The notes beneath the pieces are model-generated. The model did not search any database, was not told the origin of the DNA, and was given only the letters and a program-made list of their open reading frames with translations. Source: an uncultured Bacteroidales bacterium (GTDB lineage Bacteria; Bacteroidota; Bacteroidia; Bacteroidales; Bacteroidaceae). From it: 64,000 nucleotides of DNA. Below, one piece after another: positions 46,440 to 55,208 of the stretch (position 1 is the stretch's first letter; each line of letters starts with the position of its first letter). The DNA lies in the NCBI GenBank assembly GCA_937995875.1, contig CALKIW010000008.1:36850-100849 (forward strand). Reading direction: 5' to 3'. Made by a program: the position numbers and the translations under genes.

Positions 46440-46447
46440 CAAAAATA
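46440..46447 (-). promoter_or_regulatory. -7 box of the actin/tubulin-type locus
   Basis: Minus strand TATTTTTG, matching TAnnTTTG, 29 nt before the ATG at 46411. No other convincing box is seen inside the locus until the zinc-ribbon gene, so a single transcript is likely. Confidence 0.55.
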
Positions 46448-46588
46448 CAAAAAATTACTGATATAAAACATGATAATTTACGGAAATAAAAAGGAAAGGG
46501 GTATGCCTATTCAGACTTATATCAGAAGTTTAGGTGTAAAAATTAATAATAATGCCGGTGTTTCCATACTATTACAGATGTTTTTAGC

Positions 46589-46596
46589 TAATTTTG
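46589..46596 (+). promoter_or_regulatory. -7 box of the nad operon
   Basis: TAATTTTG, matching TAnnTTTG, 30 nt before the nadB ATG. No NadR or NiaR-type operator was recognised. Confidence 0.5.
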
Positions 46597-46626
46597 CATT
46601 TGATATAGCTAATTAATCATAGTATA

Positions 46627-48255
46627 ATGACAGAAAAGTTTGATTTCTTAGTAATTGGCGGCGGTGTAGCTGGAATGTGTTATGCCCTCATGGTAGCCGA
46701 CAGTGGCAAAGGAAAGGTTGCCCTGATATGCAAAACGACACTTGACGAAGCCAACACAGCTAAGGCACAGGGAGGAATAGCCTCGGTAACCAATCTCAAG
46801 GTAGACAATTTCGAAAAACACATAGAGGATACCATCATTGCCGGAGACTACATCTCTGATCGAAAGGCTGTAGAACACGTGGTGCACAACGCGCCCGAAG
46901 CAATCAACGATCTTATCAAATGGGGCGTATGCTTTGACAAGAAAGAAGATGGGACCTTTGATTTGCACCGTGAGGGCGGCCACAGCGAGTTTAGAATTCT
47001 GCACCATGCCGATGACACAGGATTTGAAATTCAACGCGGATTAATGGCAGCTGTACGCCAACATCCCAACATCACCGTTTTGGAAAATCATTATGCCGTA
47101 GAAATCATCACACAGCACCATTTAGGTATTGAAGTGACGCGCAAGACACCCGACATAGAATGTTACGGGGCATATATCCTAAACCCCGATACCCGTAAAA
47201 TCGATACGTTCCTCAGCAAGGTCACATTGATAGCCACAGGAGGAATTGGCTCGGTATATGCCACAACCTCTAATCCCAATATTGCAACCGGAGACGGCAT
47301 CGCAATGGTCTATCGCGCTAAGGGAACAGTGAAAGATATGGAGTTTGTGCAATTCCACCCCACCGTATTATATAACCCCTCCGAAAGCCATCCCGCCTTC
47401 CTCATCACGGAAGCCATGCGCGGCTATGGTGGCATTTTGCGACTTCCCAACGGCGAAGAGTTTATGCAGAAATACGACAAGCGGCTATCGCTCGCCCCCC
47501 GCGATATTGTTGCAAGAGCCATAGACCACGAAATGAAGAAGCATGGCCTGACCCATGTTTGCCTTGACGTTACGCATAAAGATGCCGAAGAAACCAAGAA
47601 ACATTTTCCCCACATCTATGCCAAGTGTCTAAGCATTGGTATAGATATTACCAAGCAATACATTCCCGTTTGTCCCAGCGCACACTATATGTGCGGGGGA
47701 ATCGCCGTTGATCTCAATGGAGAGAGTTCCATCCACAGGCTCTATGCTGTGGGCGAATGTTCATGCACTGGACTGCATGGAGGCAACCGATTGGCCAGCA
47801 ACTCGCTCATCGAAGCGGTGGTCTACGCCAAGTCGGCGGCCAAACACAGTGTGAGCGTCATCGACCTTTATGATTTCAATACGAATATTCCCAAATGGAA
47901 CGATGAGGGAACGATGACCAATGAAGAAAAGGTGCTCATTGCACAAGATGAGCAGGAAGTTGGACAAATTATGTCGAACTATGTGGGAATCGTGCGCAGC
48001 AATCTGCGACTTTTACGGGCATGGAAACGGCTCGACCTCCTCTATGAAGAGACCGAAGAACTTTTCAAGCGCGTAAAGCCCACACGAGATATATGTGAAC
48101 TCCGCAATATGATCAACGTGGGCTATCTGATCACGCGTCAGGCCATTGAGCGTGAGGAAAGTCGAGGGCTGCACTACACCATCGACTACCCTAAACACGC
48201 ATACGACCTGAAACAAAAATACAATTTTAAAAACTCGAAAAAAGTATTGAAATGA
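46627..48255 (+). CDS. nadB: L-aspartate oxidase
   Basis: A 542-residue FAD enzyme oxidising aspartate to iminoaspartate. FAD motif VIGGGVAGMCYA near the N-terminus; later TAKAQGGIA, MEFVQFHPT and GLHGGNRLASNSLIEA are all typical of the fumarate-reductase-like flavoproteins. Its stop overlaps the nadA start (ATGA at 48252-48255). First gene of nadB-nadA-nadC, the de novo NAD pathway. Confidence 0.97.
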   Translation: MTEKFDFLVIGGGVAGMCYALMVADSGKGKVALICKTTLDEANTAKAQGGIASVTNLKVDNFEKHIEDTIIAGDYISDRKAVEHVVHNAPEAINDLIKWGVCFDKKEDGTFDLHREGGHSEFRILHHADDTGFEIQRGLMAAVRQHPNITVLENHYAVEIITQHHLGIEVTRKTPDIECYGAYILNPDTRKIDTFLSKVTLIATGGIGSVYATTSNPNIATGDGIAMVYRAKGTVKDMEFVQFHPTVLYNPSESHPAFLITEAMRGYGGILRLPNGEEFMQKYDKRLSLAPRDIVARAIDHEMKKHGLTHVCLDVTHKDAEETKKHFPHIYAKCLSIGIDITKQYIPVCPSAHYMCGGIAVDLNGESSIHRLYAVGECSCTGLHGGNRLASNSLIEAVVYAKSAAKHSVSVIDLYDFNTNIPKWNDEGTMTNEEKVLIAQDEQEVGQIMSNYVGIVRSNLRLLRAWKRLDLLYEETEELFKRVKPTRDICELRNMINVGYLITRQAIEREESRGLHYTIDYPKHAYDLKQKYNFKNSKKVLK

Positions 48256-49250
48256 CAACAGCAGATAAAAAATGGCAGGAACTGGGCTATATTGATGAGC
48301 CTATAAGCGACAGCATCGATTTGAAAACAGAAATACGCAAGATGTGCAAGCAAAAAAATGCTGTCATCATGGCTCATTATTACACGGAAGGAGCCATACA
48401 AGATTTAGCTGATTTTGTGGGAGACAGTTTGGCTTTGGCACAGAAAGCCGCAACAACCGACGCAGACATTATCGTGATGTGTGGCGTTCATTTTATGGGA
48501 GAAACCAATAAAATTCTCTGCCCCGACAAGAAAGTGCTGGTGCCCGACCTTAACGCTTCCTGTTCTTTGGCTCAAAGTTGTCCTGCGGAAGAATTTGAGA
48601 AGTTTGTCAAAGCCCACCCCAACCATACCGTCATCAGCTATGTAAACACTACGGCAGCCGTCAAAGCACTGACCGATGTGGTAGTGACCAGTAGCAATGC
48701 CCGGCAAATCGTAGAGTCGTTCCCGGCTGACACTCCCATTATTTTTGGTCCCGACCATAATCTTGGAGGATACATCAACAGGCTCACCGGGCGCAACATG
48801 CTGCTTTGGGACGGAGCATGCCATGTGCATGAAAACTTTTCGGCAGAGAAAATATTAAAGTTGAAGGCACAGCATCCACAAGCCAAAGTCCTGGCACATC
48901 CGGAATGTGAGGAAGAAGTTGTGATGTTGGCAGACAAAGTGGGCAGCACTTCTGCTTTGCTTAAATTCAGCATAGCCGATGAGGCTCAGGAGTTTATCGT
49001 GGCAACAGAGAGCGGAATACTGCACGAAATGCAGAAGGGTGCTCCCAACAAAACCTTCATCCCCGCCCCACCCAGCGACAGCACAGAGGCTTGCAATGAA
49101 TGTAATTTCATGAAGCTCATCAACATGAGGAAGCTGTATAACTGTCTGAAATACGAGTGGCCGGAGATTGAGGTAGACGAAGATGTGGCTAAAAAGGCTG
49201 TCCGTCCGATCAACAAGATGCTCGAAATATCCCATAAATTGGGACTTTAA
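48252..49250 (+). CDS. nadA: Quinolinate synthase
   Basis: A 332-residue [4Fe-4S] enzyme condensing iminoaspartate and DHAP to quinolinate. AHYYTEGAIQDLADFVGDS and the cysteine-containing blocks MCGVHFMGE, DLNASCSLAQSCP and EACNECNFMKL support the cluster and active site. Translationally coupled to nadB through the ATGA overlap; followed 57 nt later by nadC. Confidence 0.97.
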   Translation: MTTADKKWQELGYIDEPISDSIDLKTEIRKMCKQKNAVIMAHYYTEGAIQDLADFVGDSLALAQKAATTDADIIVMCGVHFMGETNKILCPDKKVLVPDLNASCSLAQSCPAEEFEKFVKAHPNHTVISYVNTTAAVKALTDVVVTSSNARQIVESFPADTPIIFGPDHNLGGYINRLTGRNMLLWDGACHVHENFSAEKILKLKAQHPQAKVLAHPECEEEVVMLADKVGSTSALLKFSIADEAQEFIVATESGILHEMQKGAPNKTFIPAPPSDSTEACNECNFMKLINMRKLYNCLKYEWPEIEVDEDVAKKAVRPINKMLEISHKLGL

Positions 49251-49307
49251 CCGTAGGCAGCGTCACTTAAACAATAAATCGAAATCATCATTTTAAACAT
49301 AGAAAAC

Positions 49308-50183
49308 ATGCTATCTGTAGAAGAACTCAACGATAAATTATTAGACCTTGCCTTCAGCGAAGATATTGGCGATGGCGACCACACCACCCTTTGCTGCATC
49401 CCTGCGGACGCTATGGGTGAGAGCAAACTGCTCATCAAGCAGGAGGGAATATTCGCGGGAGTCGAAATTGCGAAAAAAGTGTTCAAACGATTCGACCCGG
49501 AACTTGAGGTGGAAGTATATATCAATGACGGTGCACATGTCAAGCCGGGAGATATAGTCTTGAGTGTAAAAGGTCGCGAACAAAGCCTTTTGCAGACAGA
49601 ACGGCTCATGCTCAACATTCTTCAGCGCATGAGTGGAATTGCGACCATGACGCATAAATACCAGCAGGCGTTGATAGATGCCGGCACCAAAACGCGAGTT
49701 CTCGACACGAGAAAAACTACTCCGGGTATGCGGATGCTTGAGAAGGAAGCGGTGAAAATCGGCGGCGGCCTCAATCATCGCATCGGACTGTTCGATATGA
49801 TACTGCTCAAAGACAACCACATCGATTTTTGCGGAGGGGTACACAATGCAATATCAAGAGCCAAACAATATTGCAAAACACACAACAAAGATTTGAAAAT
49901 AGAGTGCGAAGTGCGCAATTTCAAGGAATTGGAAGAAGCGCTTGCTGAAGGTTGTGACCGCATCATGTTTGACAACTTCTCGCCCGAAGACACCCAAAAA
50001 GCTGTAGAAATGGTTGCCGGTCGTTGTGAGACGGAATCGAGTGGCGGCATCACGTTCGACACCATGATTCCATACGCCAAAGCCGGAGTGGATTTTATTT
50101 CCTTTGGAGCATTGACCCATAGCGTTAAGGGTCTTGACATGAGCTTCAAGGCAGCCGGCAGCGACAAATTGGTAATCAAATAA
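49308..50183 (+). CDS. nadC: Nicotinate-nucleotide pyrophosphorylase (carboxylating)
   Basis: A 291-residue phosphoribosyltransferase making NaMN from quinolinate and PRPP. Diagnostic blocks are SEDIGDGDHTT, NILQRMSGIAT, TRKTTPGMR, GGGLNHRIGLFDMILLKDNH and FISFGALTHSV. Third and last gene of the nad operon. Downstream lies a long gap with repeat copy D. Confidence 0.97.
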   Translation: MLSVEELNDKLLDLAFSEDIGDGDHTTLCCIPADAMGESKLLIKQEGIFAGVEIAKKVFKRFDPELEVEVYINDGAHVKPGDIVLSVKGREQSLLQTERLMLNILQRMSGIATMTHKYQQALIDAGTKTRVLDTRKTTPGMRMLEKEAVKIGGGLNHRIGLFDMILLKDNHIDFCGGVHNAISRAKQYCKTHNKDLKIECEVRNFKELEEALAEGCDRIMFDNFSPEDTQKAVEMVAGRCETESSGGITFDTMIPYAKAGVDFISFGALTHSVKGLDMSFKAAGSDKLVIK

Positions 50184-50249
50184 AAACCAACGGTTACGAC
50201 ATACTGCATAGGGATGTACATGCACGCCACCTCCCTACCCTTTCTTCAC

Positions 50250-50640
50250 TTTATGTAAAATATAATAACCGTTTTTCTGCGATTATTTTTACAGGAAATA
50301 GCACAAAAAGGACTATGTCTCAGCCAATATTATCAGCTTTCGCTATATCAAAATATGGGCTATACTGTGTTTCGCATTCCGTCATATCGCGGCGGAGCCT
50401 TAATCGCGGTGTGATTAAGCCTTAGCGGCCATGCGGATAGGCCTTATCCGTCTGACGGTTAAGGCTCTTTCATGATGCCATTCGATATGCAACCGCATAC
50501 GCTACAGTAGAGGTCACACGAGACGTATTTCTGAACGGACTGATTATCAACAAACTACGAAAACTGTGATTTTTGCGATTTTTCGGACGAGAGTCGTTTT
50601 GTTTTTGAATATGCGAAATATAGAGGGCTGTTTGTCAAGA
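50250..50640 (+). repeat. Dispersed intergenic element, copy D (22-bp array 50384-50493)
   Basis: Plus-strand copy in the 600-bp gap between nadC and aguA. The left module reads AAAATATAATAACCGTTTTT and CACAAAAAGGACTATGT. Five exact 22-bp units start at 50384, 50406, 50428, 50450 and 50472, e.g. GCCATGCGGATAGGCCTTAT, and the last is ATGATGCCATTCGATATGCA. CGGATA and TATCCG are complementary around GGCCT. The right module has CTGATTATC and TTGTTTTTGAATA. Nothing else is seen in the gap. Confidence 0.8.
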
Positions 50641-50756
50641 AAAATACAGGCAATAAACAGGCCAAATAATTAATGTGCAATAAGCATTGAGAACATGATG
50701 AGCGTTTGTCAGGAAATGTTCTTGAACATTTTATAACTACTTCCAATAAAAATGCT

Positions 50757-50764
50757 TATTTTTG
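50757..50764 (+). promoter_or_regulatory. -7 box of aguA
   Basis: TATTTTTG, matching TAnnTTTG, 17 nt before the ATG at 50781, which supports that start over the later ATG at 50811. Confidence 0.55.
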
Positions 50765-50780
50765 CCATACATACATCTAA

Positions 50781-51881
50781 ATGAAGTCCGCTTATACAAA
50801 TTATAAGATAATGTTACAAAGCAGAGATAAAGATTTTGTTCTTCCGGCCGAATGGGAGCCTCAAAGCGGCATACAATTAACGTGGCCGCACGCCGGCACC
50901 GATTGGAAACCCTATTTGGAACAGATTACGGAGACTTTTCTGGAATTGACAAAGGCCATAGCCCTACGGGAAAAACTTATCATCGTTACGCCCAATATCG
51001 ACAGTACAAAAACGCAAATCGAGCATAAATGGGGAAAGGAAATTCTTCGCAATATCAACTTCTACGAGTGTGAAACTAACGACACTTGGACACGAGATCA
51101 TGGAGCTATCACACTTGTTTCTCACCATGGAGGACAACTGGACCGGGCGCAAAACATTTTGCTTGATTTCAAGTTTAACGGATGGGGCGAAAAGTTTGAT
51201 TGGCAGAAAGATAACGCCATCAATACACAGCTCTACGATGCAGGTGTCTTTAATGGAACGTTGGAAAGCCATCCGGACTTTGTGCTGGAGGGAGGGTCTA
51301 TTGAAAGTGACGGTCGGGATACAATCATGACAACCACTTCTTGTCTGCTGGCTCCCCATCGCAATCAACCACTCGACCGACAGCAGATAGAGCAACGTCT
51401 GCTCAATTTTTTCCGTGCCGAGCGCATCATCTGGATTGAACACGGACATTTGGTCGGCGACGACACCGATGGACATATCGACACCTTGGTACGCATGGCA
51501 CCGGCAGACACCTTGCTGTATGTGGGGTGCGACGACGAGGAGGATGAACAGTATGAGGAACTGAAGGCTATGGAAAATCAACTCATGACCTTAAAAACCG
51601 CTGAAGGAAAGCCATACCGACTGTTAAAGCTGCCTATGCCACAAGTCATCTATGACGATGGAGAACGTCTGCCTGCCACTTATGCAAACTTTCTGGTGAT
51701 CAACGGTGCGGTGATAGTGCCCACCTATAATCAGACCGAAACAGATGTCGAAGCCATGAAAACAGTGGGATGTGCGTTCCCCGACCGGGAGATTGTGGGC
51801 ATTGATGCTTCAACGGTGATTCGTCAGCATGGGTCGCATCATTGCCTGACCATGCAGTTTCCTCAAGGGGTGCTTGATTAG
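50781..51881 (+). CDS. aguA: Agmatine deiminase
   Basis: A 366-residue guanidino-modifying enzyme that turns agmatine into N-carbamoylputrescine. LPAEWEPQSGIQLTWPHAGTDW near the N-terminus, TWTRDHG, DTDGHIDTLVRM, and the C-terminal GSHHCLT with the catalytic Cys355 are all present. It precedes N-carbamoylputrescine amidase by 69 nt. The ATG at 50781 is favoured by the promoter position, although residues 1-10 are not conserved-looking. Confidence 0.95.
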   Translation: MKSAYTNYKIMLQSRDKDFVLPAEWEPQSGIQLTWPHAGTDWKPYLEQITETFLELTKAIALREKLIIVTPNIDSTKTQIEHKWGKEILRNINFYECETNDTWTRDHGAITLVSHHGGQLDRAQNILLDFKFNGWGEKFDWQKDNAINTQLYDAGVFNGTLESHPDFVLEGGSIESDGRDTIMTTTSCLLAPHRNQPLDRQQIEQRLLNFFRAERIIWIEHGHLVGDDTDGHIDTLVRMAPADTLLYVGCDDEEDEQYEELKAMENQLMTLKTAEGKPYRLLKLPMPQVIYDDGERLPATYANFLVINGAVIVPTYNQTETDVEAMKTVGCAFPDREIVGIDASTVIRQHGSHHCLTMQFPQGVLD

Positions 51882-51950
51882 GATGCGCTTTCATGCTAAG
51901 TATCAAAATTTTATGAACTATATTAAAAGACTATAAACGCGTATAAAAAT

Positions 51951-52832
51951 ATGGAAACAAAGATAGGTATATTACAATTACACAATGGTGCTGACCCCAA
52001 GAAAAATATGTTGCGACTTGGAGAGGAAATAAGAGACTTGGCCAAGCGTGGCGCACAACTCGTGGTGTTGCAGGAATTGCACAATTCGTTGTATTTTTGT
52101 CAGACAGAGAATGTAGAGCTCTTTGATTTGGCTGAGCCCATACCGGGTCCCTCAACCGAATATTTCGGGCAGATAGCCAAAGACTGTGGTGTTGTGATCG
52201 TGACTTCGCTGTTTGAGAAACGGGCAGCCGGACTCTATCACAACACGGCCGTCGTGATTGAAAAAGACGGCTCTATTGCAGGCAAATATCGAAAAATGCA
52301 CATTCCCGATGATCCTGCCTATTACGAAAAATTCTATTTCACACCGGGAGATTTAGGCTTCCATCCCATCGACACATCTGTTGGCAGATTGGGCGTGTTG
52401 GTTTGTTGGGACCAATGGTATCCGGAGGCCGCTCGGCTAATGGCTCTGCAAGGTGCCGAAATTTTAATTTATCCTACAGCCATAGGCTACGAATCCAGTG
52501 ATAGTCCGGAGGAGCAGGAACGCCAGCGCGAGGCTTGGACCACCGTACAGAGAGGCCATGCCGTTGCTAACGGAATACCTGTGGTGACGGTCAATCGCGT
52601 GGGATTTGAACCTGATTCCAGCAGACAAACGAAGGGTATCGAATTTTGGGGATCCAGCTTTGTTGCCGGACCACAAGGTGAGTTGTTTTATCAGGCCTGC
52701 AATGACGATGAAGAAAGTCTCATCGTAGAGGTGGATTTGCAACACAGCGAGCAAGTACGCCGTTGGTGGCCCTTCTTAAGAGATCGGAGAATAGATGCCT
52801 ACAATGATATTCTCAAACGTTTTATAGACTAA
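51951..52832 (+). CDS. aguB: N-carbamoylputrescine amidase
   Basis: A 293-residue C-N hydrolase (nitrilase superfamily). The catalytic triad is visible as Glu42 (QELHNS), Lys115 (YRKMHIPD) and Cys152 (LVCWDQWYPEA). With aguA it completes putrescine synthesis from agmatine; arginine decarboxylase is elsewhere. A terminator-like hairpin follows at 52992. Confidence 0.96.
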   Translation: METKIGILQLHNGADPKKNMLRLGEEIRDLAKRGAQLVVLQELHNSLYFCQTENVELFDLAEPIPGPSTEYFGQIAKDCGVVIVTSLFEKRAAGLYHNTAVVIEKDGSIAGKYRKMHIPDDPAYYEKFYFTPGDLGFHPIDTSVGRLGVLVCWDQWYPEAARLMALQGAEILIYPTAIGYESSDSPEEQERQREAWTTVQRGHAVANGIPVVTVNRVGFEPDSSRQTKGIEFWGSSFVAGPQGELFYQACNDDEESLIVEVDLQHSEQVRRWWPFLRDRRIDAYNDILKRFID

Positions 52833-52907
52833 ATAGAGCAATACCGTTGCAATATGACTGACTTTAAATGCTAAAGGAATGAAAATTTTAAAAATTTACC
52901 GATTTCT

Positions 52908-53036
52908 TGACATTATGAGACGGTAATTTCTTTATATTTGCAATATAAATTCATTTCAATAGGTTAAGGTTAGTTTTTAAAAGGTTAAAGAACCCCAATC
53001 CGTGTAGAGATATTGTGGATTGGGGTGTTTTTGTGT
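52908..53036 (+). ncRNA. Candidate small RNA (promoter plus terminator, no ORF)
   Basis: TTGACA (52908 region), then TATATTTG at 52933-52940, resemble a promoter; a start near 52947 would be followed after about 45 nt by a strong terminator (52992-53026, then GTTTTTGTG). That gives an RNA of roughly 85-90 nt with no coding capacity. It may instead be only the terminator of aguB, with a chance -7 box. The leading part carries GGTTAAGGTTAG and AAGGTTAAAG. Confidence 0.35.
52992..53026. terminator. Terminator hairpin after aguB
   Basis: 10-bp stem ACCCCAATCC / GGATTGGGGT with a 15-nt loop, followed by GTTTTTGTG. It could terminate aguB or the candidate small RNA. It also faces the end of the lipoprotein gene at 53043 on the other strand. 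Confidence 0.75.
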
Positions 53037-53042
53037 GGAGTC

Positions 53043-53399
53043 TTATTTGAAACAAACGACACCTGAATTTTTATCATCCAAATAGAACGTTTGTTTTACA
53101 GTGTCCTGATACACCGCGTATTTCACCTGAATGAAATATAGTTTTTCTGTACGAGGCGTATAGTTTGTGTTGGGCTTCGTCTGCTTGTTTTGTTCTGCGT
53201 TAGTGCGCATGACTTGGATTATTGAATCCGTAACAAAATAAGTGTCACCCAATTTTGACCATCCAATAATCTTATAATCATCAAGAATCATGTCGTTTTT
53301 CATGAAATTCCTGACGGTAGTCTTAGTTTCATACTCCTGTCCACAACCTGACAAAAGGATAATGGACAAGAGCATGACGAATGAATATATTTTTTTCAA
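53043..53399 (-). CDS. Hypothetical small lipoprotein (TTG start)
   Basis: A 118-residue lipoprotein with lipobox LLSGC. The only ATG in the signal region (53375) would leave no positive n-region; the TTG codons at 53399 (giving MKKIYSFVM...) or 53405 give a normal signal peptide, so a non-ATG start is likely. The mature part has YETKTTVRNFMKNDMILDDYKIIGWSKLGDTYFVTDS and a beta-rich end; no family recognised. It starts 14 nt after the pepD stop, so it probably shares its transcript. Confidence 0.65.
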   Translation of the reverse strand: MKKIYSFVMLLSIILLSGCGQEYETKTTVRNFMKNDMILDDYKIIGWSKLGDTYFVTDSIIQVMRTNAEQNKQTKPNTNYTPRTEKLYFIQVKYAVYQDTVKQTFYLDDKNSGVVCFK

Positions 53400-53413
53400 A
53401 ATCAATATGTGTT

Positions 53414-54865
53414 TTATTTTTCGGGTATGTTCTTCAAAATCTCAAGCAGATGATCCCAAACCATCTGTACGGTTGGAATGTGCAGACACTCATCGGGCGT
53501 ATGCACAAAGCGCAGTGTGGGACCAAAGCTCACCATGTCGATATGGGGATATTTCTCAGAGAAAAGCCCACATTCCAATCCTGCATGAATGCCTTTCACT
53601 ACCGGATCTTTACCAAACAGTTTTTTGTAGGCATCAACGGTGATTTTAACCAATTTGGAATTGGGATTCATCTTCCATGCCGGATAGCCATCGTTTTGCA
53701 CAACCTCAGCACCGGCAAGTTGCAAGGTAGCCTTAATGCTGTTGGCCATATTGCGCAGATTGCTCATCACGTTTGAACGCTGGCTGGTTACAACTACAAG
53801 TTTGCTTTCCTCGCTCTGAACGCTGGCCACGTTGCTTGATGTTTCCACCATCCAAGCCAAAGCCTCGTCCTGACACATTGCAAAGACGCCATTGTCGAGA
53901 GCCTGCAATGCCGTAATGATATTCTTGCTCACGGATTGGGGCATAACCGTCTGCCGGTCAGTGCTCTCCAACGTCCACTCCATCTTGGTATCAGTAACGT
54001 GGTATTCGTCTTCAACTTCCTTGCTGAATACATTCCAATCAACCTTTACTTCCTCCTTTTTGTCTGCGGGGACAGCAAATACGATCTTGCCGTCACGTGG
54101 AATGGCATTGTGCATTCTGCCGGAATTCCATTGAGCCAATCGCAAGTCCATTTTTTCCTGCTGCATATAGAGGAAACGGGCAAGTATCTTGATGGCATTT
54201 GCGCGTTTCTTTTCAATGTCGTCTCCTGAGTGACCTCCTATCAGTCCTTTTAAAGACCCCTGCATGAAGAAATAGCCCTCAGGAGCTTCTTCGCGGGTAA
54301 AGTTAAATGTACCGGCGGTGTTGATACCCCCCGCACATGAAATGAAAATCTGGCCCTCGTCTTCTGAGTCAAGGTTGATAAGATAGTCGCCACTCATGAA
54401 ACCGGATTTCATGCCGAAAGCTCCGGTCAGTCCTGTTTCTTCATCAACGGTGAACAGACATTCCAAGGGGCCGTGCTCAATATCGTCGGAAGCCAAGATG
54501 GCCAACTCGATAGCTACACCGATGCCGTCATCAGCACCAAGAGTAGTGCCTTTGGCACGAAGCCACTCTCCATCCACATAAGTTTGTATAGGATCTTTGT
54601 AGAAGTCGAAATCAACATCTACCAGCTTGTCACACACCATATCCATGTGACTCTGGAGCACAGTTGTAGCCAGATGTTCATAACCCTTGCTTGCGGGCTT
54701 GCATATTATTACATTTCCGGTCTCATCTTCTTTTGACCTGAGTCCATGCTCTTTGGCAAACTCCAACAAGTAGGCTCTGATTTGCTCTTCATGTTTTGAG
54801 GGACGGGGAATCTGGTTTATCTTTGCGAATTGCTCGAAAACGAGAGCAGGCTTTAATTCTGTCAT
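53414..54865 (-). CDS. pepD: Aminoacyl-histidine dipeptidase (cytosol non-specific dipeptidase)
   Basis: A 483-residue M20-family metallopeptidase that cleaves Xaa-His and other dipeptides in the cytoplasm. Metal/catalytic blocks: LQSHMDMVCDK (His73, Asp75), TLGADDGIGVA, DEETGLTGAFG and GLECGLFSEKYP. Length fits PepD. The promoter on the minus strand overlaps that of the divergent small membrane protein. Confidence 0.95.
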   Translation of the reverse strand: MTELKPALVFEQFAKINQIPRPSKHEEQIRAYLLEFAKEHGLRSKEDETGNVIICKPASKGYEHLATTVLQSHMDMVCDKLVDVDFDFYKDPIQTYVDGEWLRAKGTTLGADDGIGVAIELAILASDDIEHGPLECLFTVDEETGLTGAFGMKSGFMSGDYLINLDSEDEGQIFISCAGGINTAGTFNFTREEAPEGYFFMQGSLKGLIGGHSGDDIEKKRANAIKILARFLYMQQEKMDLRLAQWNSGRMHNAIPRDGKIVFAVPADKKEEVKVDWNVFSKEVEDEYHVTDTKMEWTLESTDRQTVMPQSVSKNIITALQALDNGVFAMCQDEALAWMVETSSNVASVQSEESKLVVVTSQRSNVMSNLRNMANSIKATLQLAGAEVVQNDGYPAWKMNPNSKLVKITVDAYKKLFGKDPVVKGIHAGLECGLFSEKYPHIDMVSFGPTLRFVHTPDECLHIPTVQMVWDHLLEILKNIPEK

Positions 54866-54920
54866 AATTTTATTTTTAAAGGTTTATCAAATTTTCTTTT
54901 GAGAATTGTTCTTTTTCTAC

Positions 54921-54962
54921 TATCTTTGCATTGCTTATTGCATATACTGTTTTGCAAAGTTA
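54921..54962. promoter_or_regulatory. Face-to-face -7 boxes of pepD and the small membrane gene
   Basis: Plus: TATCTTTG (54921-54928). Minus: TAACTTTG (54962-54955). The predicted starts (near 54935 and 54948) are placed so that the two transcripts overlap by about a dozen bases at their 5' ends. Confidence 0.45.
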
Positions 54963-54968
54963 ATAAAA

Positions 54969-55163
54969 ATGATAGAATCTCTGCTCTTGAGCATGTTAAT
55001 AATTGCTATAGCCATAGCATTACTGTCTGTTAAAGTTATTGTGAAAAAGAATGGACAATTCGAATCACAACACATTCATGATAGTAAGGCCATGAAGGAA
55101 CGTAACATACACTGTGTGCTTAGTCAGGACAAAGAAGCCCGACAAGAAAACAGGGCATACTAA
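54969..55163 (+). CDS. Small conserved membrane protein
   Basis: A 64-residue protein with one transmembrane helix (about residues 5-27, SLLLSMLIIAIAIALLSVKVI) and a polar tail containing KERNIHCVLSQDKEAR. The tail, with RxIxCVxSQDxxAR-like spacing, resembles small Bacteroidetes membrane proteins of unknown function. The ATG at 54969 is used because the upstream frame crosses the promoter. ompH starts 46 nt later. Confidence 0.7.
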   Translation: MIESLLLSMLIIAIAIALLSVKVIVKKNGQFESQHIHDSKAMKERNIHCVLSQDKEARQENRAY

Positions 55164-55208
55164 ATCAGTAACAAACAAATTTATAAAAAAAGAAATAATT
55201 TTTTAAAT

